From NCBI GenBank assembly GCA_004352715.1, contig SCFE01000002.1:2727914-2791913 (forward strand): a DNA stretch of 64,000 nucleotides, read 5' to 3'. Below the pieces are notes generated by a model. That model was not told the origin of the DNA, did not search any database, and saw only the letters and a program-made list of their open reading frames with translations. The translations under genes and the position numbers were made by a program. The stretch is from Hofstenia miamia (lineage: Eukaryota; Xenacoelomorpha; Acoela). Numbering within the stretch: position 1 is the first letter of the stretch; the number at the start of each line of letters is the position of its first letter. Below are positions 47,500 to 59,420 of this stretch, piece after piece.

Positions 47500-48499
47500 N
47501 NNNNNNNNNNNNNNNNNNNNNNNNNNNNNNNNNNNNNNNNNNNNNNNNNNNNNNNNNNNNNNNNNNNNNNNNNNNNNNNNNNNNNNNNNNNNNNNNNNNN
47601 NNNNNNNNNNNNNNNNNNNNNNNNNNNNNNNNNNNNNNNNNNNNNNNNNNNNNNNNNNNNNNNNNNNNNNNNNNNNNNNNNNNNNNNNNNNNNNNNNNNN
47701 NNNNNNNNNNNNNNNNNNNNNNNNNNNNNNNNNNNNNNNNNNNNNNNNNNNNNNNNNNNNNNNNNNNNNNNNNNNNNNNNNNNNNNNNNNNNNNNNNNNN
47801 NNNNNNNNNNNNNNNNNNNNNNNNNNNNNNNNNNNNNNNNNNNNNNNNNNNNNNNNNNNNNNNNNNNNNNNNNNNNNNNNNNNNNNNNNNNNNNNNNNNN
47901 NNNNNNNNNNNNNNNNNNNNNNNNNNNNNNNNNNNNNNNNNNNNNNNNNNNNNNNNNNNNNNNNNNNNNNNNNNNNNNNNNNNNNNNNNNNNNNNNNNNN
48001 NNNNNNNNNNNNNNNNNNNNNNNNNNNNNNNNNNNNNNNNNNNNNNNNNNNNNNNNNNNNNNNNNNNNNNNNNNNNNNNNNNNNNNNNNNNNNNNNNNNN
48101 NNNNNNNNNNNNNNNNNNNNNNNNNNNNNNNNNNNNNNNNNNNNNNNNNNNNNNNNNNNNNNNNNNNNNNNNNNNNNNNNNNNNNNNNNNNNNNNNNNNN
48201 NNNNNNNNNNNNNNNNNNNNNNNNNNNNNNNNNNNNNNNNNNNNNNNNNNNNNNNNNNNNNNNNNNNNNNNNNNNNNNNNNNNNNNNNNNNNNNNNNNNN
48301 NNNNNNNNNNNNNNNNNNNNNNNNNNNNNNNNNNNNNNNNNNNNNNNNNNNNNNNNNNNNNNNNNNNNNNNNNNNNNNNNNNNNNNNNNNNNNNNNNNNN
48401 NNNNNNNNNNNNNNNNNNNNNNNNNNNNNNNNNNNNNNNNNNNNNNNNNNNNNNNNNNNNNNNNNNNNNNNNNNNNNNNNNNNNNNNNNNNNNNNNNNN
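47500..48499. other. Assembly gap of exactly 1000 N
   Basis: Placeholder gap between the displaced 118-bp segment and a strongly diverged copy of modules A and B. Confidence 0.95.
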
Positions 48500-48555
48500 C
48501 TTCTTCTTTCTCTGTCGTTGAATGGCTCTTTCTCAATTAATGATGCTGAATAACA

Positions 48556-48591
<36 letters not shown>

Positions 48592-49110
48592 TTATTTCTG
48601 GTCAATTTATTATTAATAATAATGTTTTTGATGCTTAACAGTATTAACAAAACAATAAGAAATAAAATAAAATTTAGTTTTAGAACTATATTTATGAATA
48701 AAAATACAAATAGCAGCAACTTCTTCATAATAAAAAATAATAATTATTCAACAGCATAATAATATTTATTATTTTCGCAGCTGCAATTGTTGATAAATCA
48801 CCTCGACTTTTTTTGTATTTCATAATATATAATAATATTGTTGTTATTTTTACAGCAGAAAAAGAGAGGAAGGAAGGAACAAGATTAATAATAATTATGA
48901 GTCAGTATCTTTAACTTTCATGATTAACATCGTCATACTCAGTTTTTATTTTTTATTAATAAGTACTTGTTCGTTTGGTGTCGGCAGCCTTGACTTATAT
49001 TCATTTTTATTTTAATGTAATTTTAATTATTAATATTAATAATAACTTATTATATTGTAATTATTCTTGAATGTATATTTAAAATTTAGTAGAGGAAAAC
49101 TTTAATAAAA
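48500..49110 (+). repeat. Strongly diverged copy of modules A and B, with a 32-base T run
   Basis: Aligns with modules A and B for about 600 bp with very many substitutions but almost no length change (for example gatgcttcacag to gatgcttaacag). A run of 32 T at 48559-48590 occupies the place where the other copies have mixed sequence of nearly equal length. Beyond 49186 the sequence abruptly becomes near-identical to 28972 onward. A minus-strand frame here is low-complexity only. Confidence 0.7.
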
Positions 49111-49185
49111 AAACAAGTTGCTATCAAATAAATGTTTTTGTTTGAGAAAAGGCTTTTAGTTCGTAAAAATCGATTTCCAAAATGC

Positions 49186-51745
49186 TTGCAATTTGCAAAA
49201 ACGGTTCAATTATTAAAATCATGCAATTAAAAATATGCTTATCTTAGAAGAATTAAGAGCATGAGCTCGCTTTTCTCTAGAGTTTAGCTAATTGCTGTTC
49301 AATTGCCAGAGGAAATTTTGATGACGGATTACTTGTATTGCTTCAGCTGTAATTGCCATGTTAATTCTAATTCCTCTGCTTTCACGTAATCATGTGTTAT
49401 TACAACTATACACTATGCATTCTCGATCGTTGGTAATTATTATAACATTTCATTGAATGTGACTAGTCTGTTTCCTCACGTTACATGTGTATTTAAATGC
49501 GGTGAATGGAATTTCTCTGCCTACTCAAGAGTAGATGCTAGTTTTTTAGAACGTAATAACTTGATATATGCTATGGTTATACTAACCCTAATATGCTAGA
49601 ATATATTTAGTCAATAGCATCAATAGTCGAAGAACAATGGGGTTCTGAAATGTGTCATTTGAAGAAATATAATAGAAATTAAAAATTTGCAATACAAGCC
49701 TTAATTACACAAAAAATACAATTTTAATGTTGTAAAATGAAGCTAGAGTAATTATGAAAACAGCTACGAAATCTGAGTAAATTTCACAATGTAATGCCAT
49801 TCCTAATCCCTCCCTCTGAGTGGGTAGTGGTGGTCTACGGACAGTCATAAATTCTAGAGCTAAAATTTTGCTAGTTAAAAGGATGGAAAACTTTCAATAA
49901 ATTTTATGGTCTTTGAAAGGCCATAGCTCATTCAATTACACTGTGTGACAAAAAATATTTTTTTCTTAGTTGAGTATATTTTTTCGGTATTTCTGGTCAA
50001 TGTGATATTGCTAAAAATGAATTTGATGCTTCACAGTATTAACAATACTGTAGGAAATATCATGAAATTAAGTTTATGGCCTAAATAGATGATTGAATAT
50101 ACAAATCGGAAATTGTATTCTAATTGAGATTCCAAAATTCTTCAAATGAATTTAATAATTGCATATGGACATCCAAATTTATTTTGATTTTAATGTCAGC
50201 AGATTTTTTTGTTCATCCAAAGCCCATGATGCCAAAATGTAGTCTAAATTGGATCATTTTCTACTTGCTGTAATTGAGATATTATCAAGACTAATATCTT
50301 TCTGCAGACATTTCCTTAGTGATCAAATAACTAATAAATTCATTGCTTTCATTGATGTGAATCCACAGAAACCATATGAGGCCAAATTATACTTCCAAAC
50401 TGCAGATTTAAATATGTTCTAGATATAACCATTCATACGGAAAGTCTCTTGAGTAGTTGGTGTAGTTTTGCCTTTTTATAATTAAACAACCAACATTTTC
50501 AAGAAAAGTATTCAATCGACACGTCAGAAAATGAAGTTTAGTAGACATCATCACTAACAATATCCCATTTCCTCAACTTAGCAAAGAAAATTTCAGTTTT
50601 TCTTATGCTAAGATTTAAGCTTGCAACTAATGAATTCAAATCCTTTTGAGAAGAATAATGAAGATCTTAAGAATTTGTATTGGAAAATCCACTATCGGCT
50701 CACTTGTTCCTTGAATTTTTTTCTAGGTTAGACCTGCGTACATTAATATCAGAACATTTAATTATTGAAGATAAATGCTTTAAGGTACAGATTCACAAGA
50801 TGAGGTAATAGCAGGATATACGAGAAAACCCCTTCTTCAAAGACAAAAATAACAGTCGCTATTAAGGTTTCTTAATTTATGCTAAGCATAAAAAATACAA
50901 AATAACTAAAGCTGGTGATTTTCAACTATCCAGGGCTCTAACATAGTATGGCAGCTGGAATATATTACTTGGGTGTCAAGATTCAAAACCCAAAGCATTT
51001 AATATGCTTCCGAATATTTCGTTTGCCTCAACCCTATATTTTCAATAGATTTTCAGATTATAATATCAACAAATGTAACAGAATGGATTCACACAAGTCT
51101 TACCTTTATAAGCAGCTGTTACTTCCCGAGAGGGCATGAATAGTGTTGTCATATGCACAGAGCATGATTGTTGCGTAATATACAAGGCGCATGAAGGTAT
51201 GTAAATAAAATTTTTTCCCATCCTGATTTCCAATGTGACTCGTCACGAAAGTGAAACTGAGTTTAGTGAATAATAATTGGAAAATAATAGCAAAGAAGGT
51301 AGGATTTTAATGGTCAAAGGGTACATAGTCCTAGACATTAACTGAAGAAAGTAATTATATGGAGGCTTTTTAAAATTTATAATACAAATTACTCAAAAGT
51401 ATGGTTTTGCATATAAAACGACATTCAAATTCGTAATTCTCTTCTCAAAATTAACTGAAATCAGCAAAAAAAAATTTATCAACTAAATTTTATGTCACAC
51501 CGTGTTATTAAGTTTTCTACAAAATCAAATTTTTCTGGAATAGCACAAAAAGTCCTACATTGCAATGTCAATGAATTTTGCGGGAAATAATTTTTTTGTA
51601 ATCCTAAAATTAGTCTAGCATCTACAATAATGGTGACAGAATTTAATGCCAAATTTCACTGTCTATAGAAATACAACATTGAGTTTCATGTTTCCAGTCT
51701 TCTATTTTCAATAAAATGTCCCTCTGCAGCATTAGGAAAAGAATG

Positions 51746-51748
<3 letters not shown>
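49186..51748 (+). repeat. Large duplicated block, copy 2 (partner 28972-31530)
   Basis: Near-identical to 28972-31530 at an offset of 20214-20220. Differences are few, for example cgatcgttggtaatt here against cgataattattaatt. It includes module A (49911-50108). It ends in a (TA)n tract from which the sequence switches to the partner of 39113. Confidence 0.9.

Positions 51749-51800
<52 letters not shown>
51749..51800. repeat. (TA)n tract at which the two duplicated blocks are joined
   Basis: The left flank matches the left flank of the tract at 31533. The right flank matches the right flank of the tract at 39063-39112. The 7.5 kb lying between those two tracts is absent here. Confidence 0.92.
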
Positions 51801-51805
<5 letters not shown>

Positions 51806-54800
51806 AATAATCCATGCATCGAAATGTATTTGTTTATTAGTAGACATTCTGAGAGGTTTTCGGCACTAATATATTAAGTTCAAATCTGTGTGAATTATTT
51901 TGAATATGGTAGCTGTCTATCATGACATTTTTGCAAATCAATACAAAATACAACTCAAGTAGTTTGTATTAGAGAGAAATTCGATAAGAGTGTTGAAAAT
52001 TTACCAATTTGTACGTTTAACTTTCTGTTTTTTACGAATGCCCATTACTCTATCTGATACAAGTCCGCTTATAACAATGTTTCATCACCAGTTACATCCA
52101 TTAACCTGTTTTCGTAATTCTTACTCTATGAATTGTTCAAATATGTATCCACTTGTACATAAACCATAACTACAGCTTTTCACAAGTTGATCTAATAGAA
52201 ACCTGAAAATTTACTTCCCATAACTTTTAGGTTTTTGAAAAAACTAAATCAAGAATTTGCTGCAGATTACAATTTTTTACGGATAAAAGGCACTAAAATA
52301 TAGTTCTTAATGTTTTCCTCATTAAAATGTCGATCCTTCTGTCACACTTTTCAATGTGATTAAAAGACGTTTGAGAGGGAAATAAATTAGAACCTAATGC
52401 ATAGTTTGAGTCAAGCCTTCTGTAAACATAAAAGGCCTTGTTTGAGTTTAATTTCCAGATCATTTGCTCGGAAAGCGCGGCTAGCTGTTATTTTCATTGT
52501 CATTTTAATGCACAACTTTTTTGAAAATTTGATTGTTTATGTAATAGGGGCAAATCTTAGACATTCAATAAATGTACTTGTTGTTAAAATTTTGAAGATG
52601 CATGCTTGTATAAAATCCTTATTAAAATTGGATTTTAAACAATGCATTGTATAATATCCCCTTACTAATAGTAGAAGATTGTATGTGGGAAATCCTTTTT
52701 AAGCAAATTCCCAATGATTTATATGGCTATAATGAGTAAATTCTTTTAAATTCTCCAAAATGACACATATATTCTAAAGCATTTAAGAGATGGGAGACTT
52801 TCCAAATGGATATGTACCTGGTTTGGAAACAATTATTAAAAAAAAGTAAACAAAAACCCCTTATCATTGAAATTTGTTGACCGCATTGACTTTTGAGCCG
52901 TCCTGATCATAGACAGACTTTTTAAGAGTATTGGAACAAAAACCGGACAAACACAGACACATGTGTCACCCCATTGGTAATATTACGTAAAGGAGATGTA
53001 ATCAGACAAATAAGAATCGATTAAATGTAAAGCTTATGTGGAACTTTATGGAAAGCTTTAAAAAATGGGGTTATAAGCAGTATACTAATGATGGGTTCCG
53101 GATAGTGAATTGAATATACCGGATACCGGATTATTTGACTACCGGATACCGGATAATATATTGTTCAATTATTACTAGAGCAACCAGGAATTTTACTTTA
53201 AAAAAACAAAATATGACCTTATTTTTATGATCATCATAAATTTGACAAAATTTAGTTAAATATGCCCTAAAATATTAACATCGATTTTTCAATATTATCC
53301 ATTTAAGCAAAAATAAAACGCTTTTCTGTTACTGAGAACAAGATATAAACCAAATAAAAAATTCTTACATAATAAAAAGTCAATTTTTCGAAGAAACTAC
53401 TTTACTAAAGTATAATAAAAGCACATAAATTTCCATATATTATTGTGGTTAAGATTTCTGTCATAGGCTAAGAATTTTCTCAACACAGAGACACTTCTCT
53501 CAAATGCAGCCGATGTTGCTTGACATTTTCGTAATCTAGCATACAATTCTGATTAAATGTCCAACCCCTTTCTTTCCATTTTAACAGTGAAACCGTTATT
53601 TTCTAATCGTGACTTGATATAGGTGATTATTTCACAGCTATCATTTCCAAGATCAACGTTGAGAGTAATAACAACATCTGGTGGAATTTCACCTCGGTCA
53701 AACATTGAACAACCTTTATTTTTTATGATAGCAATTATATTTTCAACACTCATATATTTTGCCTAAATACGCATGGCACAATTCTGCAGCACGTGTGCCT
53801 TGCAAAATCCATGAAATAATAATATGGTATAGTTCCTTTAATATTTTTCCGCTGCCATCATACATGGCTAATCCTCTTGGTTGCTCTAATTATTTATAAA
53901 GAACAACCTCATTTCTCAATTAATATCGACCAATAGCTAATGAAAATAGATAAATATTGAATAGATGTGTCAGAAAAACTTGTTTTGTTGCATGACAACT
54001 TGCATATCATGGAAAAACATAGTTTTTCCTTGAAAATTCTATTTTAAATCAAGTTTTTCTCAGAATATGTTATCCGGTAAAATCCGATAAACAAACGTAA
54101 TTTTACCACATACCGGATACGGATCCCGGTACATTCCTAAAATATTCTAAAGCAGAATTTTTAATTGAATATTATCATGTAAATATAAAGTATGAATTTA
54201 AAATAGAATAATTTATATTTTGCTAAAATATTATTCCTTTCCAACTTGGCAGCAGCATCCGGTTGCACCACTTGCAACCTCCAAGTTGCATTATGTAGTT
54301 TTCACATAAATAGTACTACTAATTATACAGATCTGTTATGCTTGCCTTTTCAAACATTATATGCCTCTAATGTGGTGCAATTTGTATGTGAACCGACCTA
54401 ATTTAGCCAATTTTCATCAAGCTTGAAGTGTGACTAATACTCAAGTGTGTCCAATATTCGAAAAAATATGATAAAGCATTGTTTGCCTTAGTAGAACACC
54501 ATCTTAAAATTACAGGTATACAGCCAATGTACAGACTTAACTTTTCAAAATCTTAACAGAGATGTGTTTCAATTTATCTGAAAATATTTAATCAGAATGT
54601 TCAGAAAACCTGAAAAAATCAGGATGTAAATACTAGTCATAATCAGGACTGTCTTGTATATTTAAGCTTTTTATTTAAGAGTTTGAGTAAATATAAATAT
54701 TATGCATTAAAAAATTAAACTTCTGGAATTCATTCCAAAAATAGATCATTTTGAAAAAAGTGAAACGTTAAGTTGAAAATATAAAGATCGCACCCCTAAA

Positions 54801-55174
54801 ACCCTAAAAATAACAGAGTGTCTTCTGTAATGTCAATGCAATGATAGCAATATATCATATACCGGAGAAACTTAGAGAAATCCAGGGACATGATTGAAAG
54901 ACGATAACATGAAACGAAAGAAGAAACTTTTAAAATTAAATCTTAAAATGGGCTAACAGTCAAAACACTTTATAGCTAAACATCTTCAAATTTATAATGC
55001 TTGAAAGATGTCTGTCTTCTAATAGGCATAGCTGATTACATAATATTTAGTTACAGCTCTTATAATCCTGGTGATTATTCTCACATTTCACTATCTTTAA
55101 ATGAAGATTAAATCATAGAAAATGGTCGGTTTCAAATTTTATTATAAGATGTCTCACAAAATCTCTAAATATAC

Positions 55175-55217
<43 letters not shown>

Positions 55218-55274
55218 ATATAAACCATTAAACAAAGATAGTTAGCAGATGTATTTATATATCATATGTGTAGT
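51801..55274 (+). repeat. 3.47-kb near-identical block, copy 2 (partner 39113-42586)
   Basis: Constant offset 12688 from 39113-42586, carrying the same hAT remnant (about 53093-54143), the same nested inverted repeat (54242-54288) and TA tract (55178-55209). No supported functional gene. Confidence 0.92.
53397..53753 (-). pseudogene. hAT transposase C-terminal remnant, second copy
   Basis: Same frame, same internal stop and same QATSAAFERSVS core as the copy at 40709-41065. Confidence 0.6.
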
Positions 55275-55284
55275 GGAGATCTGA

Positions 55285-56284
55285 NNNNNNNNNNNNNNNN
55301 NNNNNNNNNNNNNNNNNNNNNNNNNNNNNNNNNNNNNNNNNNNNNNNNNNNNNNNNNNNNNNNNNNNNNNNNNNNNNNNNNNNNNNNNNNNNNNNNNNNN
55401 NNNNNNNNNNNNNNNNNNNNNNNNNNNNNNNNNNNNNNNNNNNNNNNNNNNNNNNNNNNNNNNNNNNNNNNNNNNNNNNNNNNNNNNNNNNNNNNNNNNN
55501 NNNNNNNNNNNNNNNNNNNNNNNNNNNNNNNNNNNNNNNNNNNNNNNNNNNNNNNNNNNNNNNNNNNNNNNNNNNNNNNNNNNNNNNNNNNNNNNNNNNN
55601 NNNNNNNNNNNNNNNNNNNNNNNNNNNNNNNNNNNNNNNNNNNNNNNNNNNNNNNNNNNNNNNNNNNNNNNNNNNNNNNNNNNNNNNNNNNNNNNNNNNN
55701 NNNNNNNNNNNNNNNNNNNNNNNNNNNNNNNNNNNNNNNNNNNNNNNNNNNNNNNNNNNNNNNNNNNNNNNNNNNNNNNNNNNNNNNNNNNNNNNNNNNN
55801 NNNNNNNNNNNNNNNNNNNNNNNNNNNNNNNNNNNNNNNNNNNNNNNNNNNNNNNNNNNNNNNNNNNNNNNNNNNNNNNNNNNNNNNNNNNNNNNNNNNN
55901 NNNNNNNNNNNNNNNNNNNNNNNNNNNNNNNNNNNNNNNNNNNNNNNNNNNNNNNNNNNNNNNNNNNNNNNNNNNNNNNNNNNNNNNNNNNNNNNNNNNN
56001 NNNNNNNNNNNNNNNNNNNNNNNNNNNNNNNNNNNNNNNNNNNNNNNNNNNNNNNNNNNNNNNNNNNNNNNNNNNNNNNNNNNNNNNNNNNNNNNNNNNN
56101 NNNNNNNNNNNNNNNNNNNNNNNNNNNNNNNNNNNNNNNNNNNNNNNNNNNNNNNNNNNNNNNNNNNNNNNNNNNNNNNNNNNNNNNNNNNNNNNNNNNN
56201 NNNNNNNNNNNNNNNNNNNNNNNNNNNNNNNNNNNNNNNNNNNNNNNNNNNNNNNNNNNNNNNNNNNNNNNNNNNNNNNNNNNN
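55285..56284. other. Assembly gap of exactly 1000 N
   Basis: Placeholder gap. The left side is the end of the duplicated block. The right side starts inside a (TA)n tract (56285-56304). Confidence 0.95.
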
Positions 56285-56331
56285 ATATATATATATATAT
56301 ATATGTATTAACTAAAAACTAATTTCGAATT

Positions 56332-56788
56332 TTATTCAATTTTTTTTACTGCTAAATATGGTATCCCGAGAATCCCAAGGGATTCAGGATATAATTTTAG
56401 AGTCCATTCACTTTCTGCGTTATAGTTATTAATTGACAGAATTTCAGTGTAAACAGACAAAATGATAGCATAAGCCAGTGCATATCCACTTAACACATGC
56501 CATGCTCCATGCAGCCAGTAAATTTTAAACGTGAGAAGCCAATTACAGTAGTGAATATCAATGGCCCACGCCAAAATTGCAAATCCGATGGAAACAAACA
56601 CGACTGTGATGGTATGAGCTACATTTTTATCACTTCTGTAAGATGTATTTGTAAAGAATTTGTAGCTAAATGCGATGGCTGGAGGAAAGCATATAAAGGG
56701 CAAAGCGAAATGGTTTATGTTGGGATATGTAGTTGACAGCAGCATCGAAATAACTGTTAGTGGAATATAGATTACTTGAATGATTCTC
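56332..56788 (-). CDS. ACER: Alkaline ceramidase, 3'-terminal coding exon
   Basis: Terminal exon of a ceramidase of the ACER/CREST membrane family, which hydrolyses ceramide to sphingosine and fatty acid in ER/Golgi membranes. The acceptor is tttag before 56788. The frame runs 151 codons to the stop at 56332-56334. The translation has several hydrophobic segments (for example VFVSIGFAILAWAIDI) and LHGAWHVLSGYALAYAI, whose HxxxH supplies the two zinc-ligand histidines of the family in the last transmembrane helix. It ends with the family-like LGIPYLAV. The first codon is split: one base here completes two bases left by the exon at 58283-58399. Exact family member not determined. The opposite-strand frame over this exon is a shadow. 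Confidence 0.85.
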
Positions 56789-58282
56789 CTAAATTATTAA
56801 GTAATTAAACGACATAAATGATAGAAAACAGTTGTGATAGAAAACTTTCCTAAATTTACCCTAGAGAACTGTCAAGGACAAGTAATTTCTTCACACTATT
56901 TCCACTATTGTTACTCTTTCATAACAAACCGATTTATCTGAATTTTGAATAATTTTATCCAACGCTGTTAGGAAATATTGAAAGGTCTTTACATGGATAC
57001 ATCTATGGGGTAGGACCCGCTCATGCAATGATGAAGATATGTGCTAAAACATGTACTTATGCCTGATTTGCACGCAAGCAAGAATTTTTTCATTGAGAAA
57101 TCCGATTTTTGTAAAAATATCCAAATTATGTCATACCTAGTGCTCAGATAATGAGGCGCTCTAATTCCAATGACAACCACAACTACCCTGAAATATTTTG
57201 TTTTTTGAAGACAATCTGTGTGAATCCCGTCCATGCGTGTCGTGCGCAAAGTCAGAGGTTATCTTTATCTTGTGGTGTTTGTAGATTATAAATATCATCA
57301 TTAGTTCGTGCGCTATAAGCGTTTAAAAATTTCTTACTTGAAGTCATCACAGATTTTGAAAAATACCTATTGGAACTAGGGTTAAGCTTAATTCTATTTA
57401 AAAATATCACATATTCAATGCTGGAAGCTGGTTGAATTAATTCAATCGGCCTACAGGTCAACTTTTTACCAGCGTGGATTCCTTCGCGTTGGCATCAAAG
57501 GTGGAAGCGGGCGGTTATTTCTTGCTCCACCGTGCCCTCAGCCTTCGTACCGCAGCGCATGCAGTTTTTCAAAATGCGGCTCTACCCTCGCCTTCCCTGA
57601 GAGATAATAATTGGAATTCATATTCTTTAACTTGGCACGCAACTTTTAGTGAAATAATCAATATGAAAGTTGCCAAAACAGGAACAAAATTAAAAAGTGT
57701 ATGGAAAACTACAAAATAAATACAAAATTAAGAGCCAGTAATAGTTTGGTGAATACAAGCTGCAAATGAAATTGATAATATAAGTAGAAATTTAAAATAT
57801 ACTGTTTTGTAGGATTAGCACTTCGATCCAACCTACAGTTCACATCAGCGGGATCAGCATGCAGCCCGCTTCCATTCTTGTTTAACATAAACTGAAATAC
57901 GGATCAAAATGTGATAAGTTCTTAAAAATTTGGCAATTCCCTGTAACATTGCCACAAAATATGGAGTAAATCTCGATTTTAAAGTTTAGAAAATAAATAA
58001 AATGTACTTTTAATTAAGAGATATGTATTATGTTACTAATTAAAATAGTACTCTTCTGGGGACGACAGCTCCATTACTTTTTGCATCAAGTGGGTCGACC
58101 AAGTGTTGGGGCATTAAAATATTATCCCGCTTCCAACTTTGGACACATTGCGCAAACCAGTTCAAATGGCGACTCAAATACTTATTGTCTAACTTTGTTT
58201 ATTTCAATTCTATGCGAAAATGCAACCTTTACAATATTTGAGGTAAGTGCATTTCGACAAGTTGAAGATTAAATATTATTAC
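56789..58282 (-). other. Intron of the alkaline ceramidase gene
   Basis: 1494-bp intron from GT at 58282-58281 to AG at 56790-56789. It contains the dispersed repeat at 56905-57220 and a GC-richer tract at about 57470-57600. The 10-mer CCCGCTTCCA occurs three times: 57865-57874, 58126-58135, and inverted at 57502-57511. An 81-codon open frame at 57474-57719 on the plus strand has no recognisable motif. Confidence 0.7.
56905..57220 (+). repeat. Dispersed repeat, copy 2 (partner 17400-17665)
   Basis: Same order of matching blocks as the copy at 17400-17665 (aatattgaaag, ttacatggatacatctatgg, tatgcctga, aaatccgatttttg, cagataatgagg). It lies inside the ceramidase intron. Confidence 0.6.
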
Positions 58283-58399
58283 CTTGTTGTGAATGATCGT
58301 GGAAGACTTTCAGTTGGCCAATAGTAACAACTAAAAAGTGTGGCAACCAGTAAAATTGAAATTTCATCACCTAATTGTCCTGCCAATCTAAAGAGTACT
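58283..58399 (-). CDS. ACER: Alkaline ceramidase, penultimate coding exon
   Basis: 117-bp exon with acceptor caatttag before 58399 and donor AAG/GTAATA after 58283. The translation VLFRLAGQLGDEISILLVAT followed by FSCYYWPTESLPRSFTTR matches the family's GQLxDE segment, including the conserved Asp near the active site. It joins the terminal exon in phase (split codon AG/G, giving Arg). The exon carrying the first zinc histidine and the N-terminal DWCE-type motif was not found in the next 5.6 kb, so the gene is incomplete here or its upstream exons are too short or diverged to see. Confidence 0.8.
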
Positions 58400-59233
58400 C
58401 TAAATTGTTTCAAAAGCAAATATAATAGAATAAAATAGACATTATTGTTAATAGTAATACCTCAACAAAAGCTGCCAATATTACACTTAATGCATCAAAA
58501 ACAATGAATATACATGTATCAATCAATAATACAAAAACATCGCACCATATAAAAGTAAATAAATATATAAGTATGCCCAGTTAATCTCAAAGTTTTTAAG
58601 GAAGAGATGAACATGTGCCGAAAAAATGGGACCCAGTCCTACCCATTCCACCAAAATTTGGGTCCAGATAGTTTAGTTACCATTAATTCAGCCTATTTGA
58701 AGCCCATTTGTATGACACATGCCATACACTTTCCAATTTCTTCGGTTGCTATACCAATGTTGGGTTTGTAAAAAAATTTATAATACAAAATTATTTTCTG
58801 AAATTTAAGAACTTAAGTTGAGATTCGAAGAATATAAAAATAACAGCAATGCCTATTGAATATTTATTAAATAACAATTTTAAGTGAACAAATATTTATT
58901 TATAAACTGTAATAATCAATCACGACTCTGAATATTAAATCGAATATGGTTTTTGCAATCTATTTAATGCATTTTCCCAAATTCGTTGAAAGAAATGCCT
59001 TAAATGTGGTTGTATCATTCCAGAGTCTGTTTACCTTTCGAACATATTAATGTCTGATCATGTGAATAAGTCAAGTCAATTCAGGTTTCTTGAAAGTGCG
59101 GTTCAATTTACAATATCTTAACGCAGGTCCATTTCTCTTCTATATGATAAATGTTCAATCTGGGGAAAGTTGATTTTTCTCGGAGATTGATTATTTCGTT
59201 GCCTATTAAAATTTGCGAATCGATTATATTTAG
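58400..59233. other. Upstream of the ceramidase exon; no further exon confirmed
   Basis: A minus-strand frame around 58600-58680 reads VGLGPIFSAHVHLF, faintly like the family's GxGSxxFHxTL segment. However, no donor in the needed phase follows and the histidine context is wrong, so it is not called. Confidence 0.4.
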
Positions 59234-59420
59234 TATTCAACGATTAAAACGATTAGAGTTGTTTATTGAGAACTAACAGATGTTTAGGCCTTGAAAAAAT
59301 AAATGTTCATAGCAAAAAATATGGAAAATAATGTTATTAGATGGTGTCCACTACATGCAGGTAAAATGGACCCTTTTGACCTGTTAACTTTGACCTCCGG
59401 TGTACACATATTTATAAAGG
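59234..59420 (+). repeat. Direct repeat, copy 1 (partner 59916-60094)
   Basis: About 185 bp matching 59916-60094 with moderate divergence: tattcaa(c/t)gattaaaacg, gttcatagcaaaaaatatgg, atggtgtcca, aaaatggacccttttg and tgtacac. Both copies are in the same orientation, 680 bp apart. Confidence 0.85.

Noticed and set aside
56497-56736. Plus-strand frame opposite the ceramidase exon
   Set aside because: It is a shadow of the minus-strand coding exon and has no motif of its own.
58600-58690. Upstream ceramidase exon (frame reading VGLGPIFSAHVHLF)
   Set aside because: No splice donor in the phase needed by the next exon, and the conserved FHxTL spacing is not met.
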